DNA of 23,712 nt, taken from positions 1 through 23,712 of the forward strand of contig JAKAQB010000057.1 of NCBI GenBank assembly GCA_021811865.1, written 5' to 3'. The position numbers and the translations under genes were made by a program. Numbering within the stretch: the stretch's first letter is position 1; every line of letters begins with the position of its first letter. The notes under the pieces were generated by a model. The model had not been told where the DNA came from and made no database searches. It was given only the letters and a program-made list of their open reading frames with translations. Positions 9,891 to 16,637 of this stretch are shown in pieces. This DNA is from Actinomycetes bacterium (GTDB lineage Bacteria > Actinomycetota > Acidimicrobiia > Acidimicrobiales > Palsa-688).

Positions 9891-10916
9891 ATGGCTTTCG
9901 ACCCCGACGCCGTCGTCGTGGAGGCGGCCGGCCGGGAGGTCCGCGTCACCCACCCTGGCAAGGTCTTCTTCCCGGAGCGCGGCGAGACGAAGCTCGACCT
10001 CGTCGAGTACTACCTGGCGGTCGCCCAACCGCTGATGGCGTCCTGCAGGGACCATCCGGTGATGATGCAGCGCTACCCGGAGGGTGCCGGCGGCCCGTCG
10101 TTCTTCCAAAAGCGCGTGCCGGCGGCGCGGCCGCCGTGGCTGCAGACGACGATCGTCTCCACGCCCAACGGCACCCCTTCCGAGGCGCTCGTCGCCGCCG
10201 ACGTCGCCCACCTGCTGTGGGCCGTCAACCTGGGGTGCCTCGGCTTCCACGTCTGGCCGACGCTGGCCTCCGACCCCGACCACGCCCAAGAGCTGCGCAT
10301 CGATCTCGATCCCTCGCCCGGCGTCACCTGGCCCATGCTTCAGGAGGCGGCCTCAGAAGTCCGGTCGCTGCTCGAGGCCGTCGGCGTCCTGGGCCTACCC
10401 AAGACGACCGGCAACCGGGGCATCCACGTCTACGTCCGGCTGGAGCCGCTGTGGTCGTCGATCGAGGTCCGCGCCGCCGCCGTGGCCGTCGCCCGGGAGC
10501 TCGAGCGCCGACGGCCGGACCTCTGCACCGCAGCGTGGTGGAAGGAGGAGCGAGGGACCCGGGTCTTCGTGGACTTCAACCAGAATGCGCCCCACAAGAC
10601 GGTCTTCGGGGCGTGGTCCGTGCGGGGACGGGTCGGCGGGCAGGTGTCGACCCCCTTCGCGTGGGAGGAGCTCCCAGACATCCACCCCGACGCGTTCACG
10701 CTGGCCACGGTCCCAGCGCGGGTTGACGCGTCGGGAGATCCGTGGGCGTCGTCGTACGCCCATCCGCAGTCCCTCGCGCCGCTCCTCGAGCTGGCCAGCC
10801 ACGACCGGGACGCCGGCCTGCCCGACGCCCCCTGGCCGCCGGTCTACCCGAAGATGCCCGGCGAGCCCCCTCGGGTGGCGCCGAGCCGGGCTCGCCGTCC
10901 GCGGGTAAGCGAGTAG
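9891..10916 (+). CDS. Stand-alone LigD-type NHEJ polymerase/primase domain protein
   Basis: A 341-residue archaeo-eukaryotic primase-fold polymerase of bacterial non-homologous end joining, which adds (preferably ribo-)nucleotides at DNA ends. The catalytic triad is visible: Asp138 and Asp140 in LRIDLDPSPG, and Asp228 in RVFVDFNQNAPHKT, at almost the same numbering as reported for mycobacterial LigD polymerase domains. KTTGNRGIHVYVRL (171-184) is the conserved nucleotide-binding loop, and GAWSVRGRVGGQVSTPFAWEE gives the C-terminal signature. No ligase or nuclease domain is attached, and no ku or ligase gene is in view, so it is a separated polymerase that would work with partners elsewhere. 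It starts at the ATG 36 bases after the MDR gene, and the F420-type gene follows closely. Confidence 0.93.
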   Translation: MAFDPDAVVVEAAGREVRVTHPGKVFFPERGETKLDLVEYYLAVAQPLMASCRDHPVMMQRYPEGAGGPSFFQKRVPAARPPWLQTTIVSTPNGTPSEALVAADVAHLLWAVNLGCLGFHVWPTLASDPDHAQELRIDLDPSPGVTWPMLQEAASEVRSLLEAVGVLGLPKTTGNRGIHVYVRLEPLWSSIEVRAAAVAVARELERRRPDLCTAAWWKEERGTRVFVDFNQNAPHKTVFGAWSVRGRVGGQVSTPFAWEELPDIHPDAFTLATVPARVDASGDPWASSYAHPQSLAPLLELASHDRDAGLPDAPWPPVYPKMPGEPPRVAPSRARRPRVSE

Positions 10917-10925
10917 ACACTCATC

Positions 10926-11345
10926 ATGAGCGAACCGACCGACTTCAACCGGCAGGTCATCGAAGAGTTCCGCGCCAACGAGGGGAAGGTGGCCGCCTTC
11001 GACGGGGCGACCGTCGTGTTGCTGCACCACCGGGGAAGGAGCTCGGGTGCCGAGCACCTCAACCCGCTCGTCGCCCTGCCGGTGCAGCACGGCTGGGCGG
11101 TGTTCGGCTCCCATGGCGGCGCCCCGACGCACCCGGACTGGTACCGCAACCTCCTGGCGCATCCCCGCACCACCATCGAGATCGGGACCGAGGTCGTCCG
11201 AGTCGACGCCCGGGAGGCCCAAGGCGAGGAGCGGGACACGACATGGGCCCGCCAGAAAGAGCTCATGCCGGGCTTCGCCGACTACGAACGATCGGCCGGC
11301 GATCGAGTCATCCCCGTCGTCATCCTCGAGCCGGTGGCCGAGTAG
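10926..11345 (+). CDS. Deazaflavin (F420)-dependent nitroreductase-family protein
   Basis: A 139-residue split beta-barrel protein of the DUF385/Ddn family, whose members bind F420 (some bind FMN or heme) and reduce nitro or quinone compounds. The N-terminal FNRQVIEEFRANEGKV and the conserved LLHHRGRSSGAEHLNPLV and SHGGAPTHPDWYRNLLAHP segments are family hallmarks; the last of these is the cofactor phosphate-binding region. The end, VIPVVILEPV, is also typical. The ATG at 10926 lies 9 bases after the polymerase stop, which suggests the same transcript. The physiological substrate is unknown. Confidence 0.9.
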   Translation: MSEPTDFNRQVIEEFRANEGKVAAFDGATVVLLHHRGRSSGAEHLNPLVALPVQHGWAVFGSHGGAPTHPDWYRNLLAHPRTTIEIGTEVVRVDAREAQGEERDTTWARQKELMPGFADYERSAGDRVIPVVILEPVAE

Positions 11346-11373
11346 CCGGTCGCCGAGAACGGCAGGTGACCAG

Positions 11374-11430
11374 GTGAATGGCTCGCCGGCGCAGCTCTGC
11401 CCCATCTGCGGGCCTGCGACGGTGGGCTGA
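11374..11430 (+). CDS. Possible 18-residue ORF with CPxCG motif
   Basis: GTG at 11374 reads 18 codons ending LCPICGPATVG. CPICG is a zinc-knuckle half-site, but there is no second cysteine pair. It lies between the F420-type gene and the convergent permease gene. It may be chance or the stub of a zinc-ribbon protein. Confidence 0.12.
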   Translation: MNGSPAQLCPICGPATVG

Positions 11431-11434
11431 CTGC

Positions 11435-12637
11435 TCAACCGGCGACACCTGCAGCGTGCAGCAGGAGGAGGGTGGCCAGACCGGCGGCCGCTCCTGGCAG
11501 TCCGACCCGAAGACCTACCCGTGTCACGTCGAGGGATCGGACCTCGACCTCCATCCGCCGCACGGTGTCGACCCAGAGCAGGCTCGCCAGCGTGGCGGTC
11601 ACGACGAGGACCGGGCCCATGTTGACTCCGACCAGCACCGCCCAAACATCTGGCCCGGGCCTGTGCCCGAGCGCCGGCGCAATGACCAGCAACGCAGGGA
11701 GGTTGTTGATCAGGTTGGCTGCCAGAGCGGCAACACCAGCCGTCCGGGCCAGGCCAGCGAGGCTGTCGCCGCCGAGCCAGCCGCGCACGCTCACATGGGT
11801 CACCGCGGCCGTGGCTAGTACCCCCAGTGCCGCGGCGACGAGCGCCGTACCAACCGGAACCGAACGCCACGGAAGGTAGCCACCCCTCAGGACCGCGAGC
11901 AGGACCACGTCGGCAGCAAGCGCAACCTCCCACTCGGTGATGGCGACGTCGCGCCCGGCGACGAAACCAACGAGCACCAGCCCCACGACCGCGCCTCCGA
12001 TGGCCAGCGCCCGCCTGCCGTGCGGGTCGAGCCGTTCGGCCGCTGGGGCCAACCTGCCCGGTCGGATCACGCGGCGGTAACACAGCCACCCGACTGCAAC
12101 CGCCACGAGCGAGGGGAACCCGAGGTGCTCGACGAACCCTGCACTTGTCGCCCCCGTCTCGGACGCGGCGATGAGGTTTGTCAGGTTCGAGACCGGTAGT
12201 GCCGAGGAGGCCAGCCACGACAGGATCAGGGGCTGGGAGGCGAGGGCCAAGCCGTCGAGGTGGCGGTGGCGGGCGATGCGGATGTAAAGCGGGGTGAGGA
12301 GCACGACGGCGGCGTCGAGGTTCAGCACGGTCGTCACTGCCGCCGCCAGCACCCACAGCCCCCCGACCGAACGGGAGCGTGAGGTCAACACGGTCGCCGC
12401 CGCGGCAAAGAAGCCGAGCCGGTCGAGCAGGACCGAGAGCGGTACGGCGGCAAGGAGGAACCCGATCGGGTCGCCGAGCGATCGAAGCGCGTCGGCGCTC
12501 GGGGCGAGCCGGGCGGCGCCGGATGCGAGGCCGACGGCAGTGGCGCTGACAGGCACCACCCACGCCGGCAGTCCCCATGGGCGGCTGACGGCACCCGCCA
12601 CGCCGGCGAGCAGGAGCACGATGGCGAGTGCGGTCAA
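11435..12637 (-). CDS. ArsB/SLC13-type anion permease
   Basis: A 400-residue polytopic membrane protein with about ten hydrophobic segments. Family-type half-repeats are visible: VLNLDAAVVLLTPLYIRIA in the first half with SNLTNLIAASE, and ALAANLINNLPALLVIAPAL in the second. The Asn-rich re-entrant loops with NLTN and NLINN pairs are characteristic of the ion transporter superfamily that includes ArsB and the SLC13 dicarboxylate carriers. Whether arsenite, carboxylate or another anion is moved cannot be decided, and there is no arsR or arsC nearby. The start is taken as TTG at 12637 because an in-frame stop lies shortly upstream; a GTG seven codons in is an alternative. The gene is isolated and convergent to the F420-type gene. 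Confidence 0.8.
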   Translation of the reverse strand: MTALAIVLLLAGVAGAVSRPWGLPAWVVPVSATAVGLASGAARLAPSADALRSLGDPIGFLLAAVPLSVLLDRLGFFAAAATVLTSRSRSVGGLWVLAAAVTTVLNLDAAVVLLTPLYIRIARHRHLDGLALASQPLILSWLASSALPVSNLTNLIAASETGATSAGFVEHLGFPSLVAVAVGWLCYRRVIRPGRLAPAAERLDPHGRRALAIGGAVVGLVLVGFVAGRDVAITEWEVALAADVVLLAVLRGGYLPWRSVPVGTALVAAALGVLATAAVTHVSVRGWLGGDSLAGLARTAGVAALAANLINNLPALLVIAPALGHRPGPDVWAVLVGVNMGPVLVVTATLASLLWVDTVRRMEVEVRSLDVTRVGLRVGLPGAAAGLATLLLLHAAGVAG

Positions 12638-12834
12638 GGGCGCTGCTCGGACCTGCGACCGGTCACATCACTCATGCCTTCCGGGCCTCGTCGAAGATGG
12701 GCATCCTCCGGCGCATGGTAGGAGCTTGGCTCCCACGCGCCCGGAGGGCCCCTGCCGCCGGTGATCGCGACGGCATCGCAAGCAGATCGGCAGCTGTCGA
12801 TCGTGGCCGACGGGGGGACCGCCATCGCCCGCCC

Positions 12835-13030
12835 CGGGCCCCATCCACCAGCCGGTGCACCCGCTCGACAGCTCGCGTTGCTCGGCCTTGAGCAGGTATG
12901 CGCCGCGTACTTGACAGCCGTCTCCTCGGCGAGTTGCGGGTGGGTCCGGGCAAGCCGGTCGAGATACACCTCGCGGACGTCGCGGCGCAGGTGGAGGGCT
13001 GCGGTCGAGATGGAGACGGCGCCGGGACTC
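12835..13030 (-). pseudogene. Remnant of a radical SAM protein C-terminus (SPL / Rv2578c-like)
   Basis: Three reading frames in succession rebuild a family-like tail. TAALHLRRDVREVYLDRLAR followed by THPQLAEETAVKY occurs in one frame, RGAYLLKAEQRELSS in a second (about 12905 down to 12860), and RVHRLVDGARG in the third. The pattern ALHLRxxVRExFLxWL...YxRGAYLPKAERERLSxLVHRLV is what I recall from the C-termini of spore-photoproduct-lyase-like actinobacterial radical SAM proteins. At least two frameshifts and the loss of the catalytic CxxxCxxC part make it a dead fragment. It runs directly on from the molybdenum-subunit remnant. Confidence 0.5.
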
Positions 13031-13411
13031 GGGCAACCCGAGGATGCGCGCCACGTCCCGGTAGTGCTCCACGACCTGTGTCGCAACCCGAAGGGTGAGG
13101 ACCCCGTGGTCGTCGAGCCAGCCGACCCCGGCCTCGGGCTCGAGGTACGCGTGGTCCACGAGCTGCGTCGCGTAGGCGCCCTCCACCACGACCGCCGCGC
13201 CCGCGAAAGCCCCGTCGCAGTCGCCCCGGTCGATGCGCCACTCTCCAAGGAGGTTGCCCCCCTCGTGCACCTCGGGCGCGCCGGGATCGAGCGCGGCTTC
13301 GGGGTCGAAGACGCCGGGAACCTCCTCGTAGTCGATCTCTACCAGCTCGCACGCTTCGGCAAGGACGTCCTCGGACTCGGCGACCACCAGCGCGACCGGC
13401 TCGCCGTGAAA
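13026..13411 (-). pseudogene. Remnant of a xanthine-dehydrogenase-type molybdopterin subunit
   Basis: An open stretch of about 128 codons reads FHGEPVALVVAESEDVLAEA, then LVEIDYEEVPGVFDPEAAL, GEWRIDRGDCDGAFAGAAVV and HAYLEPEAGVGW, ending ARILGLPES. This is the start of the CoxL/XdhA molybdenum-binding subunit (region of family residues about 100-230, including the HAYLEPE substrate-channel motif). It stops abruptly where the GGGFGGK molybdopterin motif should follow, and has no start of its own. It is a decayed internal piece. Confidence 0.75.
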
Positions 13412-13414
13412 GCA

Positions 13415-13530
13415 CCCCGAGCGCGCCGTCGGGTCCGAGCAGGCCCGATGCCGTCGTCACGGCGGCCCCGTCGACCTGGGCGGCGAGGACGATGCAGCTC
13501 GAAACCGGCTCCCCGTCGAGGGCCTTCGGG
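13415..13530 (-). pseudogene. Remnant of a CoxS/XdhC-type 2Fe-2S subunit
   Basis: The frame reading KALDGEPVSSCIVLAAQVDG, then AAVTTASGLLGPDGALG resembles the end of the plant-ferredoxin-like half of the small subunit of molybdenum hydroxylases (family phrase LDGxPVxSCLVLAxQADG). The CGACT cluster ligands that should precede it are missing. It joins the molybdenum-subunit remnant in a different frame at about 13412, so an internal deletion has brought together pieces of two neighbouring subunit genes. Confidence 0.55.
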
Positions 13531-13551
13531 TCCTGCTCCGCAAGGAGGGGG

Positions 13552-13671
13552 GTCTCGTTCCAAGCCGCGAAGACCTGGAAGCAGTCCACCGACCCGGACT
13601 TCGAGGCGGGGAAGAACCGGGTGCTCGAGCTGTACGACATCGCCGACGGCGAGGCGGAGCCCGAGCCTGCG
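13552..13671 (+). pseudogene. Fragment of an IS630-type transposase
   Basis: On the plus strand, opposite the neighbouring remnants, about 40 codons read AAKTWKQSTDPDFEAGKNRV and LELYDIADGEAEPEP. The phrase KTWKxSTDPDFxxKxxRVLxLY is a familiar linker between the helix-turn-helix part and the DDE domain of actinobacterial IS630-type transposases. No catalytic aspartate region or start remains. The fragment ends just before the promoter of the following gene cluster, so it marks an old insertion at the cluster boundary. Confidence 0.6.
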
Positions 13672-13677
13672 GGGCAC

Positions 13678-13706
13678 TTGACGCTGGGAAGACTAGCCGA
13701 TACCAT
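13678..13706 (+). promoter_or_regulatory. Sigma70-like promoter of the PanB-like cluster
   Basis: TTGACG at 13678-13683 and TACCAT at 13701-13706 are exactly 17 bases apart, near-ideal for a housekeeping sigma factor. The predicted start point, near 13713, is 33 bases before the ATG of the first gene. AGGGGG at 13731-13736 is a usable ribosome site. Confidence 0.65.
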
Positions 13707-13728
13707 GAGACAGACCCGTCTATCTCAT
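13705..13728. promoter_or_regulatory. Palindromic operator overlapping the -10 box
   Basis: Arms ATGAGACAGAC (13705-13715) and GTCTATCTCAT (13718-13728) are inverted copies with a single mismatch and a 2-base centre (CC). The site covers the end of the -10 box and the transcription start, a classic place for a repressor. Size, symmetry and the AGAC...GTCT core suit a TetR-family dimer, and a TetR gene lies at the far end of the cluster (16895-17611). The pairing with that TetR is inference. Confidence 0.65.
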
Positions 13729-13745
13729 CCAGGGGGATCGATCAC

Positions 13746-14627
13746 ATGGCCGAGCTAGTACGTAAGAAGGTCACGCTCAAGCGCCTGGCGGCAAAGAAGG
13801 TGGCTGGCACCAAGATCATTGGGATGGAGGCCCATGACACACCAACCGCTATAATGGCGGACGAGATTGGCCTCGATGTCCTGTGCTGCGGTAGCCCCGG
13901 ACCCATGGGGATGTTCGGCCACCCGACCATGGCAGACGTCGATTTCGAGGAGCAGCTGTACATGCTCCAAGCAGTGCTCCGAGGAGCGAAGTATGCGTTC
14001 GTCTTGTGCAACCTGCCTAACACGACAGCTTCCATCTCAGTAGAGAGGGCCGTTGAAAACGCTGCCCGGGTTGCGCATCTTGGCGCCGATGGTGTCCACA
14101 TAGAACCTAGCCTCTCCACCGTCCCCGCCATCGAAGCCATCACCGGTGCCGGCATACCGGTGGTGAGCCACCTTGGAGTTCAGGGCGAGCGAGCGGTATC
14201 GTCGAGTGGCTACGCCCCGCGAGGACGGGACGCAGCGGACGCCATGGCCATCGTGGAACTTGCCCACGCATGCGTGAGAGCGGGAACCGTTGCTATATTG
14301 ATGGAGCACTCATCCGAGGAGCTGACCCGCTACCTCTGGGAGACGCTGCCGGTCCCTGTGCTCAGTCTGGGATCGGGGCCCTACGCAGACGGGATATTCC
14401 ATGTCTCAAGGGATATCATCGGATGCTCAGTGTTTCCCACACCCCCGCAACGTGGGCGGTTTGCGGACGTTTGGGGCGTGATGAAAGACGCCTACCAGGC
14501 CTATTTCGATGCTGTGAGCAACTCCAGTTATCCTGCACCCGAGAGTTCATGGCATATGCACGCGGGTGAACTCGACCGGTTCAGAGATATGCTGGCGGCC
14601 CCAGGCACACACAACGCCGACGGCTGA
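13746..14627 (+). CDS. PanB-superfamily protein lacking canonical metal ligands
   Basis: A 293-residue homologue of ketopantoate hydroxymethyltransferase, which normally moves a hydroxymethyl group from methylene-tetrahydrofolate. The whole barrel can be followed: HDTPTAIMADEIGLDVLCCG (30-49), QLYMLQAVLRGAKYAFVLCN (70-89), GADGVHIEPS (113-122), AITGAGIPVVSHLGVQ (131-146), ILMEHSSEEL (184-193) and LSLGSGPYADGIFHVSRDII (206-225). The equivalents of E. coli Glu114 and Glu181 are kept (Glu120, Glu187). The two Mg2+ ligands Asp45 and Asp84 are Ser50 and Asn89, and Lys112 is His118. A different chemistry or metal site is therefore likely, and it should not be called panB. The ATG follows the AGGGGG site. 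It is the first gene of the cluster, with lower GC than its surroundings. Confidence 0.8.
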   Translation: MAELVRKKVTLKRLAAKKVAGTKIIGMEAHDTPTAIMADEIGLDVLCCGSPGPMGMFGHPTMADVDFEEQLYMLQAVLRGAKYAFVLCNLPNTTASISVERAVENAARVAHLGADGVHIEPSLSTVPAIEAITGAGIPVVSHLGVQGERAVSSSGYAPRGRDAADAMAIVELAHACVRAGTVAILMEHSSEELTRYLWETLPVPVLSLGSGPYADGIFHVSRDIIGCSVFPTPPQRGRFADVWGVMKDAYQAYFDAVSNSSYPAPESSWHMHAGELDRFRDMLAAPGTHNADG

Positions 14628-14634
14628 TCACCCG

Positions 14635-15375
14635 ATGCTCGGCGCCGCTGCAACTGGGGCGATTGGGGCCGCCCGGCGACCAGTTCCACCGCGCTTCCCC
14701 GCTGAGCTGTTTGTCCGTCTCGCAGCCCTCGCCCCCTCGTGCGAAACGGCGTGGGATGCTGCTACGGGTCAAGGGGCGGTCGCGTCCAACCTCGTCAGAT
14801 TCTTCTCTCGAGTGATAGCGAGCGATAAGCGACGGACAGTCGTCGCCTCTGCCGCTCGAGACCCGCGAGTCAACTATATGGTGGCGATGGCAGAGGAGAG
14901 TGGTCTAGCGTCGTCTTCAGTCGACCTGGTCGTCGCTTCGCAGGCACTACATGTTCTGGACACCGATGCATTCTATCCAGAGGTCAGACGTCTTCTCAAA
15001 CCGGGTGGCGTGATTGCGGCGTGGTGCTATGGTGACTGCCTAGTCGGCGGTCCTATCGAGGGCGAGTTGTCGCGCGTTCGGACAGAACTGGCGGGGTATT
15101 GGGGGCCGGAACGGGACCTGGTCGCGTCAGGCTACTCAGGTATTCCATTCCCCTTTTGTGAAATCAACATTCCGCCTCAATGCCTACGGGCTTCGTGGAC
15201 ACTGTCGGACCTGCTTGGCCACTTGCGTACCTGGCAGGGGGCCCGCGCCTACGAGAAGAGTCGCGGTCAGGAGGCGCTCGAGAGGCTTCTCATCGGGGTT
15301 GCCGAGGTTTGGGGCACCCCTACCGTTACTCGCGAGATGGCCTGGCCGATACGTGTGCGAATCGGGCAGGCGTAG
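14635..15375 (+). CDS. SAM-dependent methyltransferase, TMT1/CRG1-like
   Basis: A 246-residue class I methyltransferase. The SAM-binding loop is AWDAATGQGAVASNLVRFF (39-57), with Ala in place of the first Gly of DxGxGxG. It is followed by VIASDKRR (end of strand 2), the VDLVVASQALHVLDTDAFY motif IV region and a RRLLKPGGVIAAWCYG loop. The phrase SQALHxxDxxxFYxEVRRLLKPGGVxAxW is typical of the trans-aconitate methyltransferase/CRG1 type, which methylates carboxylates or similar small acids. The ATG at 14635 leaves 7 bases after the PanB-like stop; a GTG at 14566 would overlap that gene by 62 bases and seems less likely. Its position next to a PanB-like and a MetF-like gene suggests it methylates an intermediate of the same pathway. 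Confidence 0.8.
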   Translation: MLGAAATGAIGAARRPVPPRFPAELFVRLAALAPSCETAWDAATGQGAVASNLVRFFSRVIASDKRRTVVASAARDPRVNYMVAMAEESGLASSSVDLVVASQALHVLDTDAFYPEVRRLLKPGGVIAAWCYGDCLVGGPIEGELSRVRTELAGYWGPERDLVASGYSGIPFPFCEINIPPQCLRASWTLSDLLGHLRTWQGARAYEKSRGQEALERLLIGVAEVWGTPTVTREMAWPIRVRIGQA

Positions 15376-15381
15376 CGTGCT

Positions 15382-15693
15382 GTGATCAGTGACGATGACG
15401 CGATGGTGCCGGGAGGTGTGGAGTCCGACACTAGCTGCTGTGGAGGCGGCGAGCCGAAGACAAGGGGGGGCCGGCTTCGCCCGGCTGTGGCTGTCTGCCG
15501 ACGCCCTGAGCATCTCCGCCGCACTATCCCGATTGCCATTGTCGTCGGTGTCGTACTGACCGCGATCAACCAGGGAAGTGTCCTGATCGCAGGCCATGCG
15601 AACGGCGCGACCTGGATCAGGGTTGCTCTCAACGTCGTGGTCCCGTTCGTCGTGTCGAACGTAGGGCTGCTGAGTGCACAACATGCCAAGTAG
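15382..15693 (+). CDS. NrtS-like small membrane protein (nitrate/nitrite transporter NrtS family)
   Basis: A 103-residue protein with two membrane segments: TIPIAIVVGVVLTAINQGSV (48-67) and IRVALNVVVPFVVSNVGLL (79-97). The pattern RRTxxIAxVVGxxLxxINxG...GxxWxRVxLNxxVPxxVS is that of NrtS, small proteins reported to act in nitrate/nitrite transport in cyanobacteria. The first 45 residues are polar with a CCGGG stretch and are probably cytoplasmic. The start is a GTG at 15382, seven bases after the methyltransferase stop; an ATG at 15403 is an alternative. Its place in a one-carbon cluster is unexpected, and the transported compound here may differ. Confidence 0.7.
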   Translation: MISDDDAMVPGGVESDTSCCGGGEPKTRGGRLRPAVAVCRRPEHLRRTIPIAIVVGVVLTAINQGSVLIAGHANGATWIRVALNVVVPFVVSNVGLLSAQHAK

Positions 15694-15705
15694 CCGGGAG
15701 GAACT

Positions 15706-15768
15706 ATGCCAGTAGTCAAACCGATGCCGAAAGTTGTGGGTCCTACTGGTATCGGGCCGAGGACGTGA
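15706..15768 (+). CDS. 20-residue micro-ORF coupled to the MetF-like gene
   Basis: The ATG at 15706 follows an excellent GGGAGGA ribosome site (15696-15702) and encodes MPVVKPMPKVVGPTGIGPRT. Its TGA overlaps the GTG of the next gene (GTGA at 15765-15768). Such an arrangement usually means that translation of the short ORF feeds ribosomes to the next gene. It could be a leader peptide, a real small protein, or the stub of a deleted gene that kept its ribosome site. No family is recognised. Confidence 0.5.
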   Translation: MPVVKPMPKVVGPTGIGPRT

Positions 15769-16637
15769 CCGCCGCCGGCGCCTCACCCGATCCCGACATC
15801 CGTGGGGTGGTCCGCAGTCTCGTCAGAGAGGCAGCCTACGAGGTGATCCCCCTGAAGGGGCTCGACAAGAAGCTCGCCGCCTTGCCCAAGTCGACCACCG
15901 TGACGGTCACCTCGTCGGTGAAGCTGGGGCTCGGGCGAACCCTGGAGCAGTCGCTCGGAGCGACGGCCGCGGGCTACCGGGTCGTGCCCCACCTCCCGGC
16001 CCGACAGGTGCACGATGCAACGGAGTTGCGCGAGTTCGTCGGACGGATACGCGATGTCGGGATCACCGACCTGTACGTGGTCGGCGGCGATGCCTCCGAG
16101 CCTCTCGGTCCCTACCGGTCGGCGGCCGAGCTGCTCGCGGAGCTCGCTGGGATCGACCACGGACTCACCGATATCGGCGTCGCCTGCTATCCCGAAGGGC
16201 ATCCGTCGATCCCCGACGACGTGCTCCTCGCCGCCTTGCTCGACAAGCAGCGTTTCGCGAGCTACATGTGCAGCCAGCTGTGCTTCGACGGCGCGGCCCT
16301 GGGCGGCTGGCTCCGGTTGACCAGGCAGGCGGGGGTGACGCTCCCGCTGCACCTCGGCATCGCCGGACCGCTCAGCATGCTCGAGCTGACCGAGCTCTCC
16401 GTTCGCATCGGGGTGGGAGCCTCTGTCAAGTACCTCACCAAGCAGCACGGGCTGGTCGGGAGCCTACTACGAGGCAGCTCTTACCGGCCCGAGGAGCTGC
16501 TCGTCGGTATCGGCGAGGACCTGGCTTCGGCGGCGCTCGACATCAGCCGCCTACACCTGTGCACCTTCAACCGAGTGGGAGCCACCCTCGACTGGCAGCG
16601 CCGGATTGAAGCCGTGAACTGGGGCGGCCCCGAGTAG
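15765..16637 (+). CDS. MetF-like methylenetetrahydrofolate reductase homologue, non-canonical N-terminus
   Basis: A 290-residue TIM-barrel protein of the methylenetetrahydrofolate reductase family, which uses FAD to interconvert methylene- and methyl-tetrahydrofolate. Clear family elements are HLPARQV (the folate/FAD region, E. coli PHLTC), DLYVVGGDASEPLGPY with the conserved Asp (E. coli LRGD), IGVACYPEGHPSIPDD (E. coli VAAYPEVHPEA), SYMCSQLCFD (E. coli AITQFFFD), and HLCTFNR near the end (E. coli FYTLNR). The N-terminal FEFFPP motif carrying the catalytic Glu28 is not present; the equivalent strand reads STTVTVTSSVKLGLG. The protein may therefore work in another direction or on another folate adduct, as proposed for MetF homologues in demethylation pathways. 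The GTG start overlaps the micro-ORF stop. Confidence 0.8.
   Translation: MTAAGASPDPDIRGVVRSLVREAAYEVIPLKGLDKKLAALPKSTTVTVTSSVKLGLGRTLEQSLGATAAGYRVVPHLPARQVHDATELREFVGRIRDVGITDLYVVGGDASEPLGPYRSAAELLAELAGIDHGLTDIGVACYPEGHPSIPDDVLLAALLDKQRFASYMCSQLCFDGAALGGWLRLTRQAGVTLPLHLGIAGPLSMLELTELSVRIGVGASVKYLTKQHGLVGSLLRGSSYRPEELLVGIGEDLASAALDISRLHLCTFNRVGATLDWQRRIEAVNWGGPE

Noticed and set aside
12761..13681. Plus-strand ORF of 306 codons opposite the molybdenum-subunit remnant
   Set aside because: It is the antisense shadow of the XDH-like remnant; only the separate-frame IS630-like stretch at 13552-13671 looks like real plus-strand protein.
12672..13706. Minus-strand ORF of 344 codons as one intact gene
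   Set aside because: Recognisable protein occurs only in pieces in different frames, so it is a chain of remnants rather than one gene.
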